Assembly: GCF_004217225.1 (NCBI RefSeq)
Contig: NZ_SHKM01000003.1
Span: 62,001-126,000, forward strand
DNA: 64,000 nt
Direction of reading: 5' to 3'
Source of the DNA: Azospira oryzae
GTDB lineage: Bacteria; Pseudomonadota; Gammaproteobacteria; Burkholderiales; Rhodocyclaceae
The notes beneath the pieces are model-generated. The model was not told the origin of the DNA. It worked only from the letters and a program-made list of their open reading frames with translations, and searched no databases. Positions 20,798-28,299 of the stretch are shown here, piece after piece. A program made the translations under genes and the position numbers. How positions within the stretch are numbered: the first letter of the stretch is position 1; each line of letters opens with the position of its first letter.

Positions 20798-22122
20798 TAG
20801 CCTTTTTTGCCTTTGCGGGCGGCCTGGGCGTCCAGGTCCCGCAGGTGGGCGAGCTTTTCGCCGATCTTGATTTCCAGGCCCCGCTCCACCGGCTGATACC
20901 AGGTGGCGGGCGCCATGCCGTCGGGGAAATAGTTCTCACCGGCGGCGTAGCCTTCGGCCTCGTCGTGGGCGTAGCGGTAATCCTTGCCGTAGCCCAGATC
21001 CTTCATCAGCTTGGTGGGGGCGTTGCGCAGATGCTCGGGCACCGGGCGGGAGCCATCCTTGGCGACGAAGGCGCGTGCCGCATTATACGCGTTGTAGGCA
21101 GCATTCGATTTGGCGGCGCAGGCCAGGTAGATCACCGCCTGGGCCAGGGCCAGCTCCCCTTCCGGCGAGCCCAGGCGCTCGTAGGTCTGGGCCGCGTTCA
21201 TGGCGATCTCGCTGCCCCGGGGGTCGGCCAGGCCGATGTCTTCCCAGGCCATGCGCACGATGCGCCGGGCCAGGTAACGGGGGTCGGCGCCGCCATCCAG
21301 CATGCGGCAGAACCAGTAGAGGGCGCCATCCGGGTTGGAGCCCCGCACCGACTTGTGCAGGGCCGAAATTTGGTCGTAGAAGGCATCGCCGCCCTTGTCG
21401 AAGCGCCGCAGGCTCTGGGCCATGGTGGCTTCGATGAAAGCCCCGTCTACCTTGGCCAGCTTGGCGGTGCGGGCCGCCGTACGCACCTGCTCCAGCAGGT
21501 TGAGGAAGCGCCGGGCATCACCGTCCGCCAGGCCGATCAGGCGGGTGCGGGCCTCGTCATCGAAATCCAGCTCCGCCAGGGCCTTGTCACGGGCCCGGTC
21601 GAACAACTGACCCATCTCGGCCTCGTCCAGGGACTTCAGTACATAGACCGAAGCCCGGGAAAGCAGGGCCGAATTGACCTCGAAGGAAGGGTTCTCGGTG
21701 GTGGCGCCAATAAAGGTGAACAGGCCGCTTTCGACAAAGGGCAGAAAGCCGTCCTGCTGGGCCTTGTTGAAACGGTGGATTTCATCGACGAAGAGGATGG
21801 TGCGCTTGCCCTGGGCCTTCCACATCTCGGCCTGGGCCACCGCCTCCCGCACCTCCTTGATGCCGGAGAAGACGGCGGAAAGGGCAATGAACTCGCAGTG
21901 AAACTGGGTCGCCATCATGCGCGCCAGGGTGGTCTTGCCCACCCCGGGCGGCCCCCACAGGATCATGGAATGGGGCTGGCCCGACTCGAAGGCCAGACGC
22001 AGGGGCTTGCCCGGCCCCAGCAGATGCTGCTGGCCGATCACCTCATCGGGCGAGCGGGGCCGCAACTGCTCCGCCAGGGGAGCCCCGGCATCCACCGTTC
22101 CTTGGGAAAAAAGATCGCTCAC
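20797..22122 (-). CDS. rarA: Replication-associated recombination protein A (RarA/MgsA)
   Basis: The 441-aa AAA+ ATPase has Walker [11 protein letters not shown], Walker [11 protein letters not shown], sensor 1 GATTENPSF and the RarA-specific C-terminal region ([39 protein letters not shown]). RarA acts at stalled or broken replication forks and interacts with SSB and the clamp in E. coli. The last residues are basic (QAARKGKKG). Its conserved neighbour lolA is now 7.3 kb away because of the integron. Confidence 0.97.
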   Translation of the reverse strand: MSDLFSQGTVDAGAPLAEQLRPRSPDEVIGQQHLLGPGKPLRLAFESGQPHSMILWGPPGVGKTTLARMMATQFHCEFIALSAVFSGIKEVREAVAQAEMWKAQGKRTILFVDEIHRFNKAQQDGFLPFVESGLFTFIGATTENPSFEVNSALLSRASVYVLKSLDEAEMGQLFDRARDKALAELDFDDEARTRLIGLADGDARRFLNLLEQVRTAARTAKLAKVDGAFIEATMAQSLRRFDKGGDAFYDQISALHKSVRGSNPDGALYWFCRMLDGGADPRYLARRIVRMAWEDIGLADPRGSEIAMNAAQTYERLGSPEGELALAQAVIYLACAAKSNAAYNAYNAARAFVAKDGSRPVPEHLRNAPTKLMKDLGYGKDYRYAHDEAEGYAAGENYFPDGMAPATWYQPVERGLEIKIGEKLAHLRDLDAQAARKGKKG

Positions 22123-22190
22123 TCAGAATCCATTGGCAGCAGGACTGCCCGTGCAAAAGCCGCAGTTTACCTCAAGGGCCCTGACACCCC

Positions 22191-23183
22191 TCACGCCCGG
22201 TCCAGGGGAGAAGCCACGCCCCGCCCACCCCGGTTGAGCACATGGGTATAAATCATGGTGGTCAAAACATCCGCATGGCCCAGCAGTTCCTGCACTGTGC
22301 GAATGTCGTAGCCCGCATCCAGCAAATGGGTGGCAAAGGAATGCCTCAAGGTATGCACCGACACAGGCTTGGCCAAACCCGCCCGACGCGCCGCCTCCTT
22401 CATGGCACGTTGCAGGGCCTTTTCGTGGGCATGGTGCCGCCGCTCGATGCCCGAGCGCGGGTCCACCGACAACCCGGCAGCCGGAAACACCCAGAACCAG
22501 GGCCAGGTAGCCCCTGCCTGTGGGTACTTGCGCTCCAGCGCATGGGGCAGATAGACCCCAGGCAAGCCACGCTCCTGATCATACTCAAACAGCACCCTGG
22601 CTCTGGCGAGTTGTTCCCGCAAAGGGCCTTCCAGGGTGCGGGGCAGCATGGTGACCCGATCCTTGGCCCCCTTGCCCTCGCGGACCAGGATTTCTCCGCG
22701 GCCGAAATCCACGTCCTTCACTCGCAGTCGCAGGCACTCCATCAGCCGCATTCCCGTCCCGTAGAGCAGCCGGGCCATCAACGCCTGCCCGGCAGGCATG
22801 ACGTCCAGCAGCCGCTTCACTTCATCCCGATTCAAAACCGTCGGCAAACGAGCCGGCTTCTTGGGCCGGACCAGGTCGGTCAGCCATGGCAGATCCAGTT
22901 CCAACACCTGCCGATAGAGGAAAAGCAAGGCGGACAAGGCCTGTTGCTGGGTCGCAGCGGCGATATCCTCTTCCACCGCCAGATGGGAAAGAAAGGCCGT
23001 CACCTCGCGAGCCCCCATCTCCCGCGGATGACGCATGCCATTGAAGCGGATGTAGCGGACCACCCAATGGACATAGGCCTCTTCGGTCCGTATGCTGTAA
23101 TGACGTATGCGTACGGCGGCCCGCACCTGGTCAACCAAACGGGGCCCCGGTACAACCACCTTGTCAGGAATGTCCGGTTTCAT
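22191..23183 (-). CDS. intI: Integron integrase IntI
   Basis: The 330-aa tyrosine recombinase has the SAM-like N-terminal domain (VRAAVRIRHYSIRTEEAYVH), catalytic Arg in LYGTGMRLMECLRLRVKD, HTLRHSFATHLL with the His/Arg pair, and GHADVLTTMIYTHV with the His and the nucleophilic Tyr. The extra segment specific to integron integrases is present (ALERKYPQAGATWPWFWVFPA, about 200-225, followed by RRHHAHE). I prefer the ATG at 23183 (MKPDIPDKVV) to the upstream 23276, which would cross the promoter and LexA site. All catalytic residues appear intact, so the integron should be active. Confidence 0.96.
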   Translation of the reverse strand: MKPDIPDKVVVPGPRLVDQVRAAVRIRHYSIRTEEAYVHWVVRYIRFNGMRHPREMGAREVTAFLSHLAVEEDIAAATQQQALSALLFLYRQVLELDLPWLTDLVRPKKPARLPTVLNRDEVKRLLDVMPAGQALMARLLYGTGMRLMECLRLRVKDVDFGRGEILVREGKGAKDRVTMLPRTLEGPLREQLARARVLFEYDQERGLPGVYLPHALERKYPQAGATWPWFWVFPAAGLSVDPRSGIERRHHAHEKALQRAMKEAARRAGLAKPVSVHTLRHSFATHLLDAGYDIRTVQELLGHADVLTTMIYTHVLNRGGRGVASPLDRA

Positions 23184-23195
23184 GGCAACAAAATA

Positions 23196-23211
23196 CTGTA
23201 TGGATAAACAG
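23196..23211 (-). promoter_or_regulatory. LexA box controlling intI
   Basis: CTGT-ATGGATAA-ACAG is a perfect CTGT-N8-ACAG SOS box inside a longer palindrome-like TACTGT...ACAGTTA. It lies 13-28 bp upstream of the intI start and adjoins its putative -10 element. SOS control of integron integrases by LexA is established in Vibrio and class 1 integrons. Confidence 0.88.
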
Positions 23212-23239
23212 TTATATATCCAAATCCATTGCCACACAA
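23211..23239 (-). promoter_or_regulatory. Candidate intI promoter
   Basis: On the minus strand TTGTGT (23239-23234) and TATAAC (23216-23211) are separated by 17 bp. The LexA box starts at the last base of the -10 element, a position suited to repression. Confidence 0.6.
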
Positions 23240-23322
23240 GGGAAACCGCTGTCCGGTTTCCCAGCTTATTGGACACGTCCCCGTTTTATTGGACGTTTTT
23301 GTCGTCTACTACTAGTTACCGC
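23240..23322 (+). other. attI region of the integron
   Basis: Between intI and the first cassette lie a 8-bp inverted repeat GGGAAACC/GGTTTCCC (23240-23247 and 23255-23262), two direct copies of TTATTGGAC 20 bp apart (23266-23274, 23286-23294), and a likely recombination core GTTACCG with the crossover at 23315/23316. The first cassette ORF starts 9 bp further on. The exact attI limits and any cassette promoter cannot be fixed by eye. Confidence 0.6.
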
Positions 23323-23324
23323 CC

Positions 23325-23747
23325 ATGACCAAACCATCTTATTTACACTTCGTGCTTGGGGCCGTTGCCGGCTCCTGCTGTGGCGTGTGGGTACGCGCCA
23401 TTGGCGGCTTGGCGTTGAATGGTTTCGCTGATTGGCATCACGTGGAGTATTTGCTGCTCGACACGTTGCTTGTTCCCAAGCTCATTGCCTACGCTCTTCT
23501 CGCCTTCATCATCTTGGGCTCGCCAGTTTTTTTGTGGGCTCGCCGTAACAACAAGCTGTCTCTCTTATTGTTTGCCTCTCTCGCTGCATTGGCAGGTTGG
23601 TTCGCCGCATTTCCCGATCTTCTCATCCCGTCATGGGCACTCATTTATCTGTTCGCGGGGTTCGTGGCCGGTTCGGTAGCATATGCCACAACATGGGCTC
23701 TAACATTCCGCTTCAGGAGGGACGCGCCGCAAGCTGCGCGCCCCTGA
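23325..23747 (+). CDS. Integron cassette 1: four-helix integral membrane protein
   Basis: The 140-aa product has four hydrophobic stretches (about 8-30, 45-70, 78-95 and 100-125) and no recognised domain. Its last ~17 codons (RFRRDAPQAARP and before) lie inside the attC site, so the C-terminus is encoded by the recombination site. As the first cassette it is the one best placed for expression from any promoter in attI. Function unknown. Confidence 0.75.
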   Translation: MTKPSYLHFVLGAVAGSCCGVWVRAIGGLALNGFADWHHVEYLLLDTLLVPKLIAYALLAFIILGSPVFLWARRNNKLSLLLFASLAALAGWFAAFPDLLIPSWALIYLFAGFVAGSVAYATTWALTFRFRRDAPQAARP

Positions 23748-23761
23748 GCTAAACGTTGGGC
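23697..23761 (+). repeat. attC site of cassette 1
   Basis: Begins GCTCTAAC and ends in the core GTTGGGC (crossover 23755/23756). The interior holds imperfect self-complementary arms around GGGACGCGCC and GCGCGCCCCT. It overlaps the 3' end of cassette ORF 1. Confidence 0.85.
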
Positions 23762-23770
23762 CGCAATATC

Positions 23771-24088
23771 GTGACCGCGCTATTCGAATCGCTACCTCCG
23801 AATGTTCAGGCACTTCTGGGCGTCCTGTTGTTTGGTGTCGTTTTGGCTGTGCAGCACCTATCTGCTCTGCAGGAGCTTCGGCGCCCTGATGGCGTTGGTC
23901 GGGCAATTTTCTACTGGGTATTTGGCGTATTTGTTTTGTTCTTTGGCCTAGCAGCCTCGACAGAACAGCCAATTGCCTTCGCTGCCAATCTCTTGGTTGG
24001 CTTCATATATCTTGGCGTCGCCGCAAAGGCCTACCTTGACCAAAAAGCCAACACGCCAACTGCGCCTCAAAACCATGAAATCCACTAG
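23771..24088 (+). CDS. Integron cassette 2: small membrane protein
   Basis: A 105-aa reading from the GTG at 23771; an alternative TTG start at 23756 (110 aa) would use bases of the recombination core itself. Two to three hydrophobic helices are visible (LLGVLLFGVVLAVQ, AIFYWVFGVFVLFFGLA, FAANLLVGFIYLGVAAKAYL), with a polar tail. No known domain. There is no ATG near the cassette start, which makes the true start uncertain. Confidence 0.65.
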   Translation: MTALFESLPPNVQALLGVLLFGVVLAVQHLSALQELRRPDGVGRAIFYWVFGVFVLFFGLAASTEQPIAFAANLLVGFIYLGVAAKAYLDQKANTPTAPQNHEIH

Positions 24089-24094
24089 CCGCCA

Positions 24095-24166
24095 GCCCAA
24101 CAATCCGCTCCACCGGACCGTCGGCCAGCTTCGCTGCCCGCCGTCCGGTGAGCTTCAACGTTAGGC
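24095..24166 (+). repeat. attC site of cassette 2
   Basis: Begins with the core GCCCAAC and ends GTTAGGC (crossover 24160/24161). Arms CCACCGGACCGTCGG and CCGTCCGGTGAG are near-complementary around CTTCGC. Confidence 0.9.
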
Positions 24167-24172
24167 GCCAGG

Positions 24173-24427
24173 ATGGGTGAGATGAATTCTGAACTAACGC
24201 AGTTCTTAAGTACGGCCGAGAAAAGCCTTGCTGAACATTTGTCCTTGAAACCAGATAGTCCGAACAAACGGCTGTTGGAGCTTTATGCGCACGTTAAATC
24301 CGGGAGAACTTCTCCACTTGGTTTTCCTGATGCTCGGCTTTTGTTTTGGGATAGCCCCGAGGATGAAATTGAGGAGCGGTGTTTGAGTGATGCACTTGCA
24401 GTCTTCCAGTTTGTTAAGGGGCGTTAG
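24173..24427 (+). CDS. Integron cassette 3: hypothetical soluble protein
   Basis: An 84-aa acidic, probably soluble protein with no signal or membrane segment and no recognised domain. Two ATGs lie close together (24173 and 24182); neither has a well-spaced ribosome binding site. The C-terminus FQFVKGR ends 12 bp before attC. Confidence 0.6.
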   Translation: MGEMNSELTQFLSTAEKSLAEHLSLKPDSPNKRLLELYAHVKSGRTSPLGFPDARLLFWDSPEDEIEERCLSDALAVFQFVKGR

Positions 24428-24439
24428 CTTGAGCGTTTC

Positions 24440-24502
24440 GCCTAACTTTTCGGTCAAGCGGACCTGCCGCAAACGGCAGTCCGCTTACCTACAACGTTAG
24501 GT
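24440..24502 (+). repeat. attC site of cassette 3
   Basis: Begins GCCTAAC, ends GTTAGGT (crossover 24496/24497). The arms CAAGCGGACCTGCCG and CGGCAGTCCGCTTAC are nearly complementary around CAAA. At 63 bp it is the shortest site of the array. Confidence 0.9.
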
Positions 24503-24509
24503 AGCTCCA

Positions 24510-24914
24510 ATGGATGCCAGCCTCAACACGCAAAGCAAGTCCTGTGGCCTCGTGATGAAAGACATTGAGATATTCGAAGATGGCTCAGGCGGCGTATGTA
24601 TTCTCGAAATTCAGTCTGCACCGTTCGCTGCATCGACACGCTTCTTCTTTGATTCTCCCCCGCCAGGTGCGTTTGTTGAAAACTTGGCCGCCCTTGACCG
24701 AAGCCTTTTAGGCGAAGCGAAACTAGGGCAGCAGTTTGAAGATCCTCATTTCATGTTCCGAGGTAATGGGCGGGGCCAAATCACAGTCAGCGGTCTGCTC
24801 GTCGATACCACCGAGCACTGGCAAAAGCTGGAGTTTTCCTTTGCCACGGACCAAACCGCTCTTGGGCCTTTCTTGGCTGAATTAAGGAGGGTTGTAGATG
24901 CCGCCGCTACCTAA
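24510..24914 (+). CDS. Integron cassette 4: possible WapI-family-like immunity protein
   Basis: This 134-aa soluble protein contains a pattern recalling WapI-type or related contact-toxin immunity proteins: DIEIFEDGSGG near 18-28, and near the C-terminus TEHWQKLEFSFATDQTALGPFLAELRRV. I recognise the general pattern only and cannot confirm the family without a profile search. The stop codon falls inside the start of attC. Confidence 0.6.
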   Translation: MDASLNTQSKSCGLVMKDIEIFEDGSGGVCILEIQSAPFAASTRFFFDSPPPGAFVENLAALDRSLLGEAKLGQQFEDPHFMFRGNGRGQITVSGLLVDTTEHWQKLEFSFATDQTALGPFLAELRRVVDAAAT

Positions 24915-24981
24915 CATTCCAATGCACCGGACCTTCGGCAAGCTACGCTTGCCGAAGGTCCGGTGATTTTCAACGTTGGGC
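24909..24981 (+). repeat. attC site of cassette 4
   Basis: Begins ACCTAAC, ends GTTGGGC (crossover 24975/24976). The arms CACCGGACCTTCGGCAAGC and GCTTGCCGAAGGTCCGGTG form a nearly perfect long hairpin around TAC, the most stable site in the array. Confidence 0.92.
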
Positions 24982-24984
24982 TTC

Positions 24985-25401
24985 ATGAAAATGGACCTGT
25001 CTCGTGCTGAAGAATTGGTAGGGGTTCCGCTGGAAACGGTGGCAACGGCTATTACCCTGATCGAAGGTCAAAGCTATATCGAGTTGCGTGCAAAAGGTAT
25101 CTCTTGTGTATCCGAAGACAACGCGACAGTAACGGCTGTGCAGCTACATAGCTTCGGTCATGAGCGCTACTCCCGGTATACGGGTGTTCTCCCAGGCAAC
25201 CTCGAATTTATGATGGGGAGGTCTCAGGTGAGAGCTTCTCTCGGAACTCCTCAGCAAAGCGGCGAAGCAAGTGCAGTCCCGATTCTCGGGGCAAAGCCGC
25301 CGTGGGACGCTTTTGTCATTGGCCTACTTAGAGTGCATATTGAGTACACGGATACATGCGATTCAATAGGCATGGTCACACTTACAAAGCACGTCAAGTG
25401 A
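24985..25401 (+). CDS. Integron cassette 5: hypothetical protein
   Basis: 138 aa from the ATG at 24985. Soluble, mixed alpha/beta composition, no signal or membrane segment, no domain recognised. The start lies 9 bp after the recombination point with no room for a cassette-encoded ribosome binding site. Confidence 0.65.
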   Translation: MKMDLSRAEELVGVPLETVATAITLIEGQSYIELRAKGISCVSEDNATVTAVQLHSFGHERYSRYTGVLPGNLEFMMGRSQVRASLGTPQQSGEASAVPILGAKPPWDAFVIGLLRVHIEYTDTCDSIGMVTLTKHVK

Positions 25402-25414
25402 ACAACCACATCTG

Positions 25415-25486
25415 GCCCAACAATCCGGTCCAGCGGACCGTCAAAAAGCTGCGCTTTTTGCCGTCCGCTGACCTTCCACGTTATGC
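25415..25486 (+). repeat. attC site of cassette 5
   Basis: Begins GCCCAAC, ends GTTATGC (crossover 25480/25481). Arms CAGCGGACCGTCAAAAAGC and CTTTTTGCCGTCCGCTG pair around TGCG. Confidence 0.9.
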
Positions 25487-25489
25487 GGC

Positions 25490-26212
25490 ATGTCCGCCTC
25501 TGATGATTTGCGCAATATGACCCCTCAAGAATCCCTTGTCTTCTTCGCTACCCAAGTTCAGCGCTCGTCCAATGGTCTCGCTGTTGCGCATGCGTCCCGT
25601 AATTGGCAACTCGCTGCCCTGAATTACCGCCAAATCTTCAAGTGTCACCTCATGCGTGGACTCATTTCATGGCGGATACATCAAAATCCGAAGGAGCACC
25701 TCTGCAACGCAATTTCCGTTGCGGCTGAAGGCATCCGCACCCTTCGTAGTTTGTCTCAATCGCTCAATGCTGAGGAGAGTCTTCCTGTTGCGAAAGCGGC
25801 TCTTCTTGCCTGTCTAACAGGCGAGAACTTCGATACCACAGACATTGTTGCGGAAACCTGGGCGTGCGATTCACAGCTTGATCTGTTGCTAGCCACCTCT
25901 AACCCAAATGATTCCAAGGCAAATGTTCTGATCGCCTCGCTTCGCGAGGCCAAGCGAACATCTCTCGCGGCAGAGACCTATCAGAACTACTTCGACATAC
26001 TTGCGTCCGCAGGCGATTCCGAGAAGATTGAAGACCTGACAAACGAAGGAGAGGTTCTTTTCGCTAAGCGTGCCCGTGATTCGTTCTTTGCTGGTGGCGA
26101 TCAAACCGAAGGCGGAGGGCCAGACAACAATCTTGTCGTTGATTTTCGCCTTGCTGTTGCCCTAAAGCGGGCCGGTGGGCATAGCAGTTCGCTTCATGCA
26201 TGGGCTTGGTAG
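25490..26212 (+). CDS. Integron cassette 6: hypothetical helical protein
   Basis: At 240 aa this is the largest cassette product. It looks all-helical and soluble, with the N-terminal MTPQESLVFF and a run of Ala/Leu-rich helices reminiscent of repeat-type helical scaffolds; no catalytic motif is evident. No family recognised. It resembles in general character the helical immunity-like proteins often found singly in genomes, but that is only an impression. Confidence 0.7.
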   Translation: MSASDDLRNMTPQESLVFFATQVQRSSNGLAVAHASRNWQLAALNYRQIFKCHLMRGLISWRIHQNPKEHLCNAISVAAEGIRTLRSLSQSLNAEESLPVAKAALLACLTGENFDTTDIVAETWACDSQLDLLLATSNPNDSKANVLIASLREAKRTSLAAETYQNYFDILASAGDSEKIEDLTNEGEVLFAKRARDSFFAGGDQTEGGGPDNNLVVDFRLAVALKRAGGHSSSLHAWAW

Positions 26213-26231
26213 CTTGCCATGTACCATTGCC

Positions 26232-26298
26232 GCATAACCCATCATTCCACCGGACCTGCGCGAAAAGCCGCGCAGGCCGGTGAATTCAGACGTTAGGC
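26232..26298 (+). repeat. attC site of cassette 6
   Basis: Begins GCATAAC, ends GTTAGGC (crossover 26292/26293). The central arm CGGACCTGCGCGAAAAGCCG with CGCAGGCCGGTG is almost identical to that of attC7. Confidence 0.9.
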
Positions 26299-26316
26299 GA
26301 CAAAATAGGAACGCAC

Positions 26317-26652
26317 ATGACGGACCAATGGCTTATGCGGGTCGAGGGTGGTCTCGCCGCGCACTTCAAAATGCCCAATGGGCCAAGCAAGCCTGGTGTT
26401 CATTGGGCTATCGGACTAAAGAATGGAGAGCAAACCTACAAGGTTCTGGTCAAAGCGCTGTTCGCCGACGATGCGACGCCTGAAACGAAGAAGAATCAGG
26501 AGTATCAGGCGCAAGTCGCTATGCAGTACCTAAACGACAAACTCAACAGCGGGTGGCAACCAACGCAGGAAATGGAGCACACCATCTACATCAGTAACCC
26601 ATTGGGAACATCGCATGTGTCCCCGAACAAACCGTGGTGGAAGCTCTGGTGA
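26317..26652 (+). CDS. Integron cassette 7: hypothetical protein
   Basis: 111 aa, soluble, with AGGA seven bases before the ATG at 26317, one of the few cassettes carrying its own good ribosome binding site. The 24-bp leader is longer than in most neighbours. The sequence includes an acidic helix (DDATPETKKNQEYQAQ) and a Trp-rich end (NKPWWKLW). No family recognised. Confidence 0.7.
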   Translation: MTDQWLMRVEGGLAAHFKMPNGPSKPGVHWAIGLKNGEQTYKVLVKALFADDATPETKKNQEYQAQVAMQYLNDKLNSGWQPTQEMEHTIYISNPLGTSHVSPNKPWWKLW

Positions 26653-26659
26653 GTTTGTC

Positions 26660-26725
26660 GCCCAACCCGGCAGTTGAGCGGACCTGCGCGAAAAGCCGCG
26701 CAGGCCGCTCACTTCTACGTTAGGG
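26660..26725 (+). repeat. attC site of cassette 7
   Basis: Begins GCCCAAC, ends GTTAGGG (crossover 26719/26720). It shares the central stretch GCGGACCTGCGCGAAAAGCC with attC6, differing mainly in the outer arms. Confidence 0.9.
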
Positions 26726-26729
26726 CCAT

Positions 26730-27041
26730 ATGTCATCGAACCTGAGGAGCTTTCTATCTTTGCTTGGCCTCGTGGGCCTATTGGCTTGCGCTCTCTTGTT
26801 CGTTTACTTTCCTGCGGTACCAACCTCGCTTCTTGGTTGGGTGGCCCTGGTTCTTGTTGGCCTTCCATCGTGGTTTGCACTTGAGTGGGTGGGGACAACT
26901 GTGCTTGGGTCACAATTCTTTTCTCGCCTTTCCCGTCCAATGCGCATACTTCTGGCGGTTCCGGTCCTTGCCGCAATCATGGTTCTAGCTGTTGTCGTTG
27001 GCCAACTTGTCCAGCGCCTAGTTAGTTCGGCCGGTCTCTAA
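26730..27041 (+). CDS. Integron cassette 8: small integral membrane protein
   Basis: 103 aa, three hydrophobic helices (about 7-28, 34-52 and 75-98) linked by short loops, with a basic patch SRLSRPMR before the last helix. No domain recognised. The ATG is 10 bp after the recombination point; GTTAGGG of the core offers an AGGG five bases upstream. Confidence 0.7.
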   Translation: MSSNLRSFLSLLGLVGLLACALLFVYFPAVPTSLLGWVALVLVGLPSWFALEWVGTTVLGSQFFSRLSRPMRILLAVPVLAAIMVLAVVVGQLVQRLVSSAGL

Positions 27042-27047
27042 CATGGC

Positions 27048-27122
27048 GCTCAACCTCGCTCCCTTCGGTCGCTGGACGCTGCGCCATAAAGCCGCGCAGC
27101 GCCGGTTAGCTCTACGTTGAGC
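27048..27122 (+). repeat. attC site of cassette 8
   Basis: Begins GCTCAAC, ends GTTGAGC (crossover 27116/27117). The inner part with CTTCGGTCGCTGGACGCTGC and AAAGCCGCGCAGC belongs to the same subtype as attC12. Confidence 0.85.
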
Positions 27123-27145
27123 GTCAGAATCAGTGGAGTTCTTGC

Positions 27146-27436
27146 ATGTCATTTAAGTGGCTTAACAAACAAGGCGTCGAGTCAGATTCCGGATTCATAG
27201 TTCAGTTTACCGGTCGGTTTACTTGTGAATACACAGAAAATGGCCGCGTTCTTGAAATTGAAGTCGAAGATGGAGAGAAAGCTGGACGACCTTGCATCAA
27301 TATTAAACATGATGCATTCGCTAAATGGGGAAAGCTAAGGGCGTTTCACGAGGCAACAGAGCAGGAGCAAGAAAGGCTCATGAACAACTTCAAAGCCGCC
27401 ATGGCCTTTCAGGGGCTTGAGGTTGAGGTTTTCTGA
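27146..27436 (+). CDS. Integron cassette 9: hypothetical soluble protein
   Basis: 96 aa, acidic and soluble, beta-rich first half (GFIVQFTGRFTCEYTENG) and a helical Glu/Gln-rich second half (EATEQEQERLMNNFKAA). GGAG seven bases before the ATG is a good ribosome binding site within a 29-bp cassette leader. No family recognised. Confidence 0.7.
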   Translation: MSFKWLNKQGVESDSGFIVQFTGRFTCEYTENGRVLEIEVEDGEKAGRPCINIKHDAFAKWGKLRAFHEATEQEQERLMNNFKAAMAFQGLEVEVF

Positions 27437-27458
27437 TGCCCTCTCTGCCAACGATGCC

Positions 27459-27554
27459 GCCCAACCCGGCAGTCGAGAGGGACAGCCAAAAAGCTGCGCT
27501 TTTTGGTCCCCTCCGCGCTTCGCGCTCCGGCTGCCCCTCACTTCGACGTTAGAC
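27459..27554 (+). repeat. attC site of cassette 9 (long type)
   Basis: Begins GCCCAAC, ends GTTAGAC (crossover 27548/27549). At 96 bp it is the longest site; an inner palindrome-like CCTCCGCGCTTCGCGCTCCGG extends the usual stem. It shares CGGCTGCCCCTCACTTC with attC10. Confidence 0.88.
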
Positions 27555-27565
27555 ATTCGATTTTC

Positions 27566-28213
27566 ATGGCCGACACTCGAAAGCCCGCTAAGGACGTCGC
27601 ACAAAACAGAGGCAATGGCGCTTTCTGGATAGATCATGCTGTCGTGACAGCAAGTGATTTGTCTTGGCTGAAGGACGCCAAAGCACTGACTTTGTGGAAC
27701 GTATCTTTACCTCCGGGATTCTTGGCAACGCTCCCTTATCTTGAAGGGCTGGATTGGCACGGCGGCTCGGCGAGTAGCTTGGCTTTGTTGGAAGGCGTGA
27801 GTGGCCTGGGGTATCTAATAGTCAATCAGGTGCGCGGCTTGACTGACATTTCTCACTTAGCATCACTACCAACACTCAAGCTTTTGTCACTTTACGGGTT
27901 GTCAAAAGTAACGGAGCTGCCATCACTTCAACCGCTCCACAACTTGCAGCGCTTGGAGCTTGGTCAAATGAAGTCACTAGGTTCTATTGGCCCTGCACTT
28001 GATGCGCCAAATTTGCGTGAGCTACTGCTTACGAAGCAAATCGGCATAACGTCAGAAGATGTTGCAGCCATTCGGCTGCACAAGTGTCTATCCCGCTTTC
28101 GCTGGGATGCCATCGACGTACCAAACAAAGTGTGGGAGCCAGTCGTCTCTCAAGTTGGTCTGCCGTCAGCCAAAGCCGAGTTTCCGCATGAATGGTATGC
28201 GGCCAATGTCTAA
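27566..28213 (+). CDS. Integron cassette 10: leucine-rich-repeat-like protein
   Basis: The 215-aa product (ATG at 27566; an in-frame GTG at 27503 lies inside attC9 and is rejected) contains about six short repeats of the form LxxLxxLxLxx (LSWLKDAKALTLWNVS, LASLPTLKLLSLYGLS, LQPLHNLQRLELGQM, LDAPNLRELLLTKQ), matching a bacterial LRR solenoid. No signal peptide, so likely cytoplasmic. LRR proteins bind other proteins; the partner is unknown. The stop codon overlaps the start of attC10. Confidence 0.78.
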   Translation: MADTRKPAKDVAQNRGNGAFWIDHAVVTASDLSWLKDAKALTLWNVSLPPGFLATLPYLEGLDWHGGSASSLALLEGVSGLGYLIVNQVRGLTDISHLASLPTLKLLSLYGLSKVTELPSLQPLHNLQRLELGQMKSLGSIGPALDAPNLRELLLTKQIGITSEDVAAIRLHKCLSRFRWDAIDVPNKVWEPVVSQVGLPSAKAEFPHEWYAANV

Positions 28214-28297
28214 CCCTGCAGTCGAGCGGGACAGCCACAAGCTGCGCTTGTGGCTCCCTACGCTTCGCTCCGGCTGCCCCTCACTTCTACGTTAGCG
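28208..28297 (+). repeat. attC site of cassette 10 (long type)
   Basis: Begins GTCTAAC, ends GTTAGCG (crossover 28291/28292). Arms around CAGCCACAAGCTGCGCTTGTGGCTC form a strong hairpin; an inner CTACGCTTCGCTCCGGCTGC makes it 90 bp, like attC9. Confidence 0.88.
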
Positions 28298-28299
28298 GT

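Noticed and set aside
23266-23320. A strong cassette promoter (Pc) in the attI region
   Set aside because: TTGGAC boxes are present, but no -10 hexamer at proper spacing could be found, so no promoter is claimed.
27503-27565. A GTG start that would extend the LRR cassette protein upstream
   Set aside because: The extension lies inside attC9, reads through its stem, and an ATG is available at 27566.
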